DNA from: an uncultured Collinsella sp.
GTDB lineage: Bacteria > Actinomycetota > Coriobacteriia > Coriobacteriales > Coriobacteriaceae
Assembly (NCBI GenBank): GCA_900555955.1
Contig: USNA01000095.1
Location: 1 to 5,113, forward strand
Length of the DNA stretch: 5,113 nt
Reading direction: 5' to 3'
In this document: positions 1-5,113 of the stretch, in pieces
Layout: every line of letters starts with the position of its first letter
Position numbering within the stretch: position 1 is the first letter of the stretch
Position numbers and translations under genes: made by a program
The notes under the pieces: model-generated
What the model saw: the letters and a program-made list of their open reading frames with translations, nothing else
What the model was told of the DNA's origin: nothing
Database searches by the model: none

Positions 1-300
1 GAGTGGGAGACGGTCCAGGGCGTGTGGGACGAGGTCGCCGAGGAACGTGCCGAGTTTGAGGCCGAGGCCCCTGGCTCGCCCGAGCGCGAGATGGAGTTTG
101 GTGACCTGCTCTTTGCCCTGGTCAACGTCGCGCGCAAAGAGGGGATTGACGCCGAGAGCGCCCTGCGTGCCAGCACAGCAAAGTTCCGCCGCCGCTGGGC
201 TGCGATAGAGGCCGCCGTGCACGAGGCGGGCGATGACCTCGCCGCCTGCTCAACCGCTCAACTCAACGACCTGTGGGACCAAGCAAAAGCAAGCGAGTGA
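1..300 (+). CDS. mazG: MazG family NTP pyrophosphohydrolase, C-terminal part (5' end outside window)
   Basis: The reading frame is open from base 1 to a TGA at 298-300, so this is the last 99 residues of a longer protein. MazG enzymes hydrolyse (d)NTPs to the monophosphate and pyrophosphate, and clear non-canonical or excess nucleotides from the cytosol. The visible part carries the MazG metal-binding pattern: an EExxE segment (visible residues 14-18, EERAE), then E32 and D35 in EMEFGDLLF, followed by ALVNVAR and by KFRRRWAAIE. This is the order seen at the C-terminal domain of E. coli MazG. The tail ends in a typical LNDLWDQAK helix. GC content and codon use match eno and the other + strand genes. 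A stop codon and about 40 bp separate it from the convergent ATPase gene. The family call is firm; the exact substrate cannot be read from this fragment. Confidence 0.92.
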   Translation, partial: EWETVQGVWDEVAEERAEFEAEAPGSPEREMEFGDLLFALVNVARKEGIDAESALRASTAKFRRRWAAIEAAVHEAGDDLAACSTAQLNDLWDQAKASE

Positions 301-327
301 GGCCTGCGTCTCTCACGGCATCCATTC

Positions 328-343
328 GTAGAGAGGTCTCTAC
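328..343. repeat. short inverted repeat at the convergent gene junction
   Basis: GTAGAGA and TCTCTAC form a perfect 7-bp inverted repeat around a central GG. It lies 28 bases after the mazG stop and overlaps the stop codon of the - strand ATPase gene (340-342). It could fold as a 6-bp stem with a 4-base loop in either transcript. Neither strand has a T-run after it, so it does not meet the usual criteria for an intrinsic terminator. A role as a weak bidirectional terminator is a guess. Confidence 0.3.
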
Positions 344-1707
344 AAGCAAAAAGCCATATACAACGGAAGATGTGCCAGCTGCGCTTCGGCATCCCACTCG
401 AGTTGTTTAGGGTGCAACACGTAAGCCATCCCAATCTTCTTGTTAAAGCGCGCGCGGAATCGGTCGAGGGAGATGGTTCCGTATCTGCGTGGCGACTTAA
501 CTTCGATGGGGCTGATGCGCGGCTTTCCGGCGGCATTGACATAGGGTCGGGTAACGAGGAAGTCGATTTCCATGCGCTCCTCTCCCTCCTTCTTTCCGCT
601 TTGGGAATAAAAGAAGAGCCTGTGTCCATTGGCCTTTAGAGATTGGGCAACGTAGTTTTCGGTAAGCATTCCTTCGTTCAATCCGATGTCGCCGCGAAGC
701 ACGGCCCTGTAAACGTCTTCATCGGTATCGTTGTTGTCAGAGAAGGCAAGCGTTACAAGCAGGCCGGTGTCTGCCATGTAGCACTTGAGGGCCGTTTGCT
801 CCATGCTGAGTGAAAGGCCCACGCTCGGTTCGCTTGCGGCATAGCAGATATTGGCAATTCGCGCGTCTGCCAGCCAAAAGAAGGCTTCTTCGTAGGTGCG
901 CATGCGTGCGTTTTTATCAAGTGAGGAAAGCTTGAATCGTTTTTCGTGCCTAGAGAGCTGACCCGGGATGCCATCGAGTACGGAGACGACTTTGAATTCG
1001 TAACCGGTTGCAAAACGAGAGATATCGTTGCGATAGAGCTGGACGATTCGGCGCTTCGAAGCGTCGACGGGCGCAAAAGCGCGCTGTTCAACATAAATGG
1101 ATACCGGCTCAGGCATGCCGCCTACGAGCATGTATTCGCGCATAAGGGAGAGCGCTCTGCGATGTAGGGCATCGGGGAGCGGCTTCATCTTGTTAAAACT
1201 CATGCGAATGAGATCGGCCAGCCCCTTTTCGTCCATGCCCCAAAGAAACTCCTCAAAGTCGAGGGGCTCAAGTTCCAGAGATTCTTCCTCGGATGGGATG
1301 ACGATATCTTTAATGTTCTGCTTGATGCTGAGCAGGGATCCAGTTTCGATGTAGTCGTAACGTCCGTCTGCAACGAGATACTTGATGAGTCCGCGTGCTT
1401 GCGGGTACATCTGGACCTCGTCAAAGACGATAAGCGTCTCGTGTTCATAGAGTTTGACGTTATAGAAAACCGAGAGATAGAGGAAGAGCGAGTCGAAGTC
1501 AGTGCGATAGTCCTCAAAATATTGCTTAACTTCGGCAGGTGCTTGAAAGAAATCAATGACAAGGCAGGATTTGTATTCGGTTTCTCCAAACGTGCGGGCA
1601 AGCGTGCTCTTTCCGACGCGGCGGGCTCCTTCAATAAGAAGTGCTGTTTTACCAGCGCTTTCATGCTTCCATTTTAGTAGTTTGTCATAGGCTTTTCGTT
1701 TAAGCAT
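340..1707 (-). CDS. orphan P-loop ATPase, AAA_14 / DUF4143 type (455 aa)
   Basis: This is a cytosolic ATPase of the widespread AAA_14-DUF4143 family, whose cellular role is not established. Counting from the chosen ATG (1705-1707), Walker A is GARRVGKST at residues 27-35, Walker B is LIVFDE at 92-97, and a sensor-like YIETGSLLS lies at 119-127. The C-terminal half has the DUF4143 signature KCYMADTGL (308-316), the E350-N351 pair, and a PD-(D/E)XK-like core with EID at 380-382 and IEVK at 401-404, so nuclease-fold residues are present. The length is usual for the family and no frameshift is seen. I chose this ATG because a GAGG Shine-Dalgarno (plus-strand 1713-1716) lies 5 bases upstream and the protein then begins MLKRKAYDKLLKWK, a typical family start. 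An upstream in-frame GTG at 1753-1755 has no ribosome site. The gene runs against all its neighbours, is visibly poorer in GC, and has no partner gene, which suggests horizontal acquisition. Domain identity is firm; function is unknown. Confidence 0.92.
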   Translation of the reverse strand: MLKRKAYDKLLKWKHESAGKTALLIEGARRVGKSTLARTFGETEYKSCLVIDFFQAPAEVKQYFEDYRTDFDSLFLYLSVFYNVKLYEHETLIVFDEVQMYPQARGLIKYLVADGRYDYIETGSLLSIKQNIKDIVIPSEEESLELEPLDFEEFLWGMDEKGLADLIRMSFNKMKPLPDALHRRALSLMREYMLVGGMPEPVSIYVEQRAFAPVDASKRRIVQLYRNDISRFATGYEFKVVSVLDGIPGQLSRHEKRFKLSSLDKNARMRTYEEAFFWLADARIANICYAASEPSVGLSLSMEQTALKCYMADTGLLVTLAFSDNNDTDEDVYRAVLRGDIGLNEGMLTENYVAQSLKANGHRLFFYSQSGKKEGEERMEIDFLVTRPYVNAAGKPRISPIEVKSPRRYGTISLDRFRARFNKKIGMAYVLHPKQLEWDAEAQLAHLPLYMAFCL

Positions 1708-3372
<1,665 letters not shown>

Positions 3373-3445
3373 GCACGCGGAGGTCGCGGGGGCGGGGAAG
3401 ACTCGGATTTGCCTTGCTCCAGCCGGGCGCTGTTGAGCACCATTG

Positions 3446-3477
3446 GGCGCTGGGCCATATGACTCAGCGCCTTTTTT
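3446..3477 (+). terminator. intrinsic terminator after eno
   Basis: GGCGCTG (3446-3452) pairs perfectly with CAGCGCC (3465-3471) across a 12-base loop, and six T residues follow directly (3472-3477). It lies 73 bases after the eno stop and before the divIC-like gene. This is the standard GC-stem plus U-tract form of a Rho-independent terminator and should separate eno from the next transcript. An extra GGGCGCTG at 3425-3432 offers a second upstream arm for the same downstream strand. Confidence 0.9.
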
Positions 3478-3516
3478 ATGTCGAGCAAAGGCTGGCGAAG
3501 GCGGTGCGGGCGCTCG

Positions 3517-3525
3517 TGCTATAAC
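3517..3525 (+). promoter_or_regulatory. candidate extended -10 promoter for the divIC-like gene and ppx
   Basis: TGCTATAAC at 3517-3525 matches an extended -10 element (TG, one base, then TATAAC, 5 of 6 to consensus). It lies just after the eno terminator and about 43 bases before the start codon at 3569. No good -35 hexamer is seen 16-18 bases upstream, which an extended -10 can compensate. An overlapping TAGAAT (3526-3531) is an alternative -10. The position between a terminator and a gene supports the call, but it is not proven. Confidence 0.45.
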
Positions 3526-3568
3526 TAGAATACTTAGCGCAAACAAACCTCAACCGCACAAGGCGCAC

Positions 3569-4330
3569 ATGGATCAGATTTACGACAACAGGTACTATTC
3601 CGCCGGTTCGCGTGAGCCGTCGCCTCGCCGTGCGCGCACGGTGCAGCTCGGTGGGTCCGCCTACGCCGGCGCCGACCGCTCCATGCAGCGCCCGACAAGT
3701 ACCTCGCGCCCCAATGCTCAAGTGAATACTTCGACAGATGGACCAGTGCGCCCGGCACGTTCGTCGCATGCTCAGCGCTCGTCGGCTCAAACGCACGATA
3801 GGTCGAGCAGGCCTTCGAACCGTTTTTCGGGCTCGGACTTTATGCACTACGCCAACGACAACGCGGTGGTCAAGGCGATCTACGACTTTACCCACGGTCC
3901 TCAGCGAGGGCTATTCATCGGCATTGTCGTTGCCCTGGTGCTCGTGAGCCTGTATTTCCCCGTGCGCGACCTGTACGTGGCAAAGCGTTCGAGCGATATC
4001 TTGACCAAGCAGGTCGAGATTCGCCAGCAATACAATGATGGGCTGCAAAAAAGCGTCGACAAGCTGCTCTCGGAGGAGGGTATCAAGGATGCGGCATCCG
4101 AGGACCTGGGCTTGGTGATGCCCGGCGAGAAGAGGATTGAAGTGCAGGGCCTGGACGGCGATTCGGATGCCTCGTCGAGCCAGAAGTCGTCGAACGCCAA
4201 GAAGGCCAGCGAAGTTGCCAAGGAAATCGAAGAAGTCGGTAAGGACGCGCCGTGGTACATCCAAGCGCTCGACATGCTGTTTGGGTTTAACGGCGTCGAG
4301 GGCCAGACGGTCGTGTCCAACGGCAAATAG
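3569..4330 (+). CDS. septum formation initiator family protein (DivIC/FtsB-like), 253 aa
   Basis: This is a bitopic membrane protein of the DivIC/FtsB family. Family members form a complex with FtsL and DivIB/FtsQ and help activate septal peptidoglycan synthesis. The order of parts is: a cytoplasmic tail at residues 1-113, rich in Ser, Arg and Pro and apparently disordered; a single membrane helix at about 114-130 (GLFIGIVVALVLVSLYF); a coiled-coil region at about 134-170; and the family motif IKDAASEDLGLVMPGEKRI (172-190), which matches the usual IEEIARxELGLVKPGE pattern. A Ser/Lys-rich linker (about 200-215) and an aromatic end segment, APWYIQALDMLFGF (227-240), follow. E. coli FtsB is only about 100 aa, so both tails are extensions. 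The ATG at 3569 is chosen because AAGG lies 5 bases upstream at 3560-3563; earlier in-frame starts would run back into the eno terminator. The next gene begins 20 bases after the stop and is probably in the same transcript. The family call is good; DivIC versus FtsB cannot be decided here. Confidence 0.88.
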   Translation: MDQIYDNRYYSAGSREPSPRRARTVQLGGSAYAGADRSMQRPTSTSRPNAQVNTSTDGPVRPARSSHAQRSSAQTHDRSSRPSNRFSGSDFMHYANDNAVVKAIYDFTHGPQRGLFIGIVVALVLVSLYFPVRDLYVAKRSSDILTKQVEIRQQYNDGLQKSVDKLLSEEGIKDAASEDLGLVMPGEKRIEVQGLDGDSDASSSQKSSNAKKASEVAKEIEEVGKDAPWYIQALDMLFGFNGVEGQTVVSNGK

Positions 4331-4335
4331 CGCCC

Positions 4336-4344
4336 GGAGGGGAG
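4336..4344 (+). promoter_or_regulatory. strong ribosome binding site for the Ppx/GppA gene
   Basis: GGAGGGGAG sits in the 20-bp gap after the divIC-like stop codon, 6 bases before the ATG at 4351. It fixes the start of the phosphatase gene. With no room for a promoter or terminator in the gap, it supports co-transcription of the two genes. Confidence 0.75.
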
Positions 4345-4350
4345 CCCGCA

Positions 4351-5113
4351 ATGGCAGATTGCAAACGCTATAAGGTAGCCGCGATCGACCTGGGAACGGT
4401 GTCGTCGCGACTGGTGCTGGCGCAGGTCGAGGCCGGGGCGATCGTGGAATCGTCCAAGCATACCGAGATCACCGACTTGGGCGAGGGCGTGGACGCGACG
4501 GGGCGCTTTTGCGAGGCGGCCGTTGAGCGCGTGCTCGCTGCGTGCCGCATGTTTGTGGACGAAGCCCGTGCCTTTGGGGCCGCGTGCATCTGCACCACGT
4601 GCACGAGCGCCGCACGCGATGCGTCCAATGCTGCCCTGCTGCTGGACGGCCTGCGCGATCTGGGGCTCGAACCGCAGGTGATTCCGGGCGAGGTTGAGGC
4701 GCGCCTGACGTTTTTTGGCGTAGCGCACGACTTTGCAGGCGAGCGCATCATCGTCGCCGATTCGGGTGGCGGCTCCACGGAGCTCGCGACGGGCGTCTAT
4801 GCGCCTGAGCGCGGGGTCTTTGCGCTGGAGGGAACGCGCTCACTGGACATCGGTTGCCGTCGCGTGACGGAGCGGTTTTTCTCGGCGCTGCCGCCCGCAC
4901 GCGGCGAGCTTGCTGCCGCTGCCTCGTGGGCAGGCGAGCAGTTCGCCGCCTATTTTGAAGGCCTGCCCAGCGACTTTGAGCGCGCCGAGCGTCTGGTCGC
5001 GGTGGGTGGCACGGTGACTACGCTGGTGGCTCTGGTCCACGAGCTGGAACCGTACGATTCGAGCTTTGTTCACCTACGCGAGCTGTCGCTGGAGCAGGTC
5101 TCGGCCGCTATCG
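4351..5113 (+). CDS. ppx: Ppx/GppA family phosphatase, N-terminal 254 residues (3' end outside window)
   Basis: Members of this ASKHA-fold family are exopolyphosphatases that release phosphate from polyphosphate, or pppGpp phosphatases; both roles link to stress and the stringent response in the cytosol. The frame is open from the ATG to the end of the window. Family motifs occur in order: phosphate-1 loop AAIDLGTVSSRL (residues 10-21), SAARDASN (86-93), GEVEARLTFFGV (113-124) with conserved glutamate E116, phosphate-2 loop ADSGGGSTEL (136-145), and VGGTVTTL (218-225) near the adenosine/second-domain motif. Two usual residues differ: V17 where DIGTNS has Asn, and S138 where DIGGGS has Ile. 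A C-x-C-x-x-C run (C79, C81, C84) lies just before the SAARDA motif. The short actinobacterial type of about 300-320 aa is likely, so about 50-70 residues would be missing, but the end is not visible. Exopolyphosphatase versus pppGpp phosphatase cannot be separated by sequence alone. Confidence 0.93.
   Translation, partial: MADCKRYKVAAIDLGTVSSRLVLAQVEAGAIVESSKHTEITDLGEGVDATGRFCEAAVERVLAACRMFVDEARAFGAACICTTCTSAARDASNAALLLDGLRDLGLEPQVIPGEVEARLTFFGVAHDFAGERIIVADSGGGSTELATGVYAPERGVFALEGTRSLDIGCRRVTERFFSALPPARGELAAAASWAGEQFAAYFEGLPSDFERAERLVAVGGTVTTLVALVHELEPYDSSFVHLRELSLEQVSAAI

Noticed and set aside
301..339. Intrinsic terminator for mazG or the ATPase gene
   Set aside because: The only hairpin has a short AT-containing stem and no T-run on either strand, so it is listed only as an inverted repeat.
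3443..3568. Earlier in-frame start for the divIC-like protein (295 aa)
   Set aside because: It would start inside the eno terminator and upstream of the candidate promoter, with no ribosome site.
3901..4728. 275-aa open frame on the - strand across the divIC-like gene and ppx
   Set aside because: It overlaps two recognisable + strand genes, lacks family motifs, and shows only the shadow effect of codon bias.

Overview
The window looks like chromosomal DNA from a high-GC Gram-positive bacterium (Actinomycetota). The gene set, codon use and protein signatures suggest Coriobacteriia, perhaps a Collinsella-like gut species. The taxonomic call is an inference from pattern recognition; no database was searched.

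Layout. (1) Positions 1-300 hold the 3' end of a MazG-type nucleoside triphosphate pyrophosphohydrolase gene on the + strand. (2) Positions 340-1707, on the - strand, hold a complete 455-aa orphan ATPase of the AAA_14/DUF4143 kind. It has an N-terminal P-loop domain and a C-terminal PD-(D/E)XK-like domain. It is visibly less GC-rich than its neighbours. (3) Positions 1708-2082 are a divergent intergenic region. Next to the ATPase start it carries three copies of a 16-bp sequence at an exact 33-bp period, and a fourth fragment. On the other side it holds the leader of the next gene. (4) Positions 2083-3372 hold enolase (eno), complete and with all catalytic residues, followed by a clear intrinsic terminator at 3446-3477. 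(5) Positions 3569-4330 hold a DivIC/FtsB-like septum formation initiator with a long basic N-terminal tail. (6) Positions 4351-5113 hold the 5' part of a Ppx/GppA-family phosphatase gene, probably co-transcribed with the divIC-like gene (20-bp gap and strong Shine-Dalgarno).

How it fits together. mazG (nucleotide-pool cleaning), eno (glycolysis), the divIC-like gene (cell division) and ppx (polyphosphate or (p)ppGpp metabolism) form an ordinary + strand housekeeping run. The ATPase gene and its repeat-bearing upstream region interrupt that run in the opposite orientation, with lower GC, and look like an inserted accessory module. The most interesting signal is the regularly spaced repeat array that overlaps the ATPase control region. 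Its function is unknown; it could be an operator for autoregulation or a recognition site for the ATPase itself. The rest of the window is conventional.
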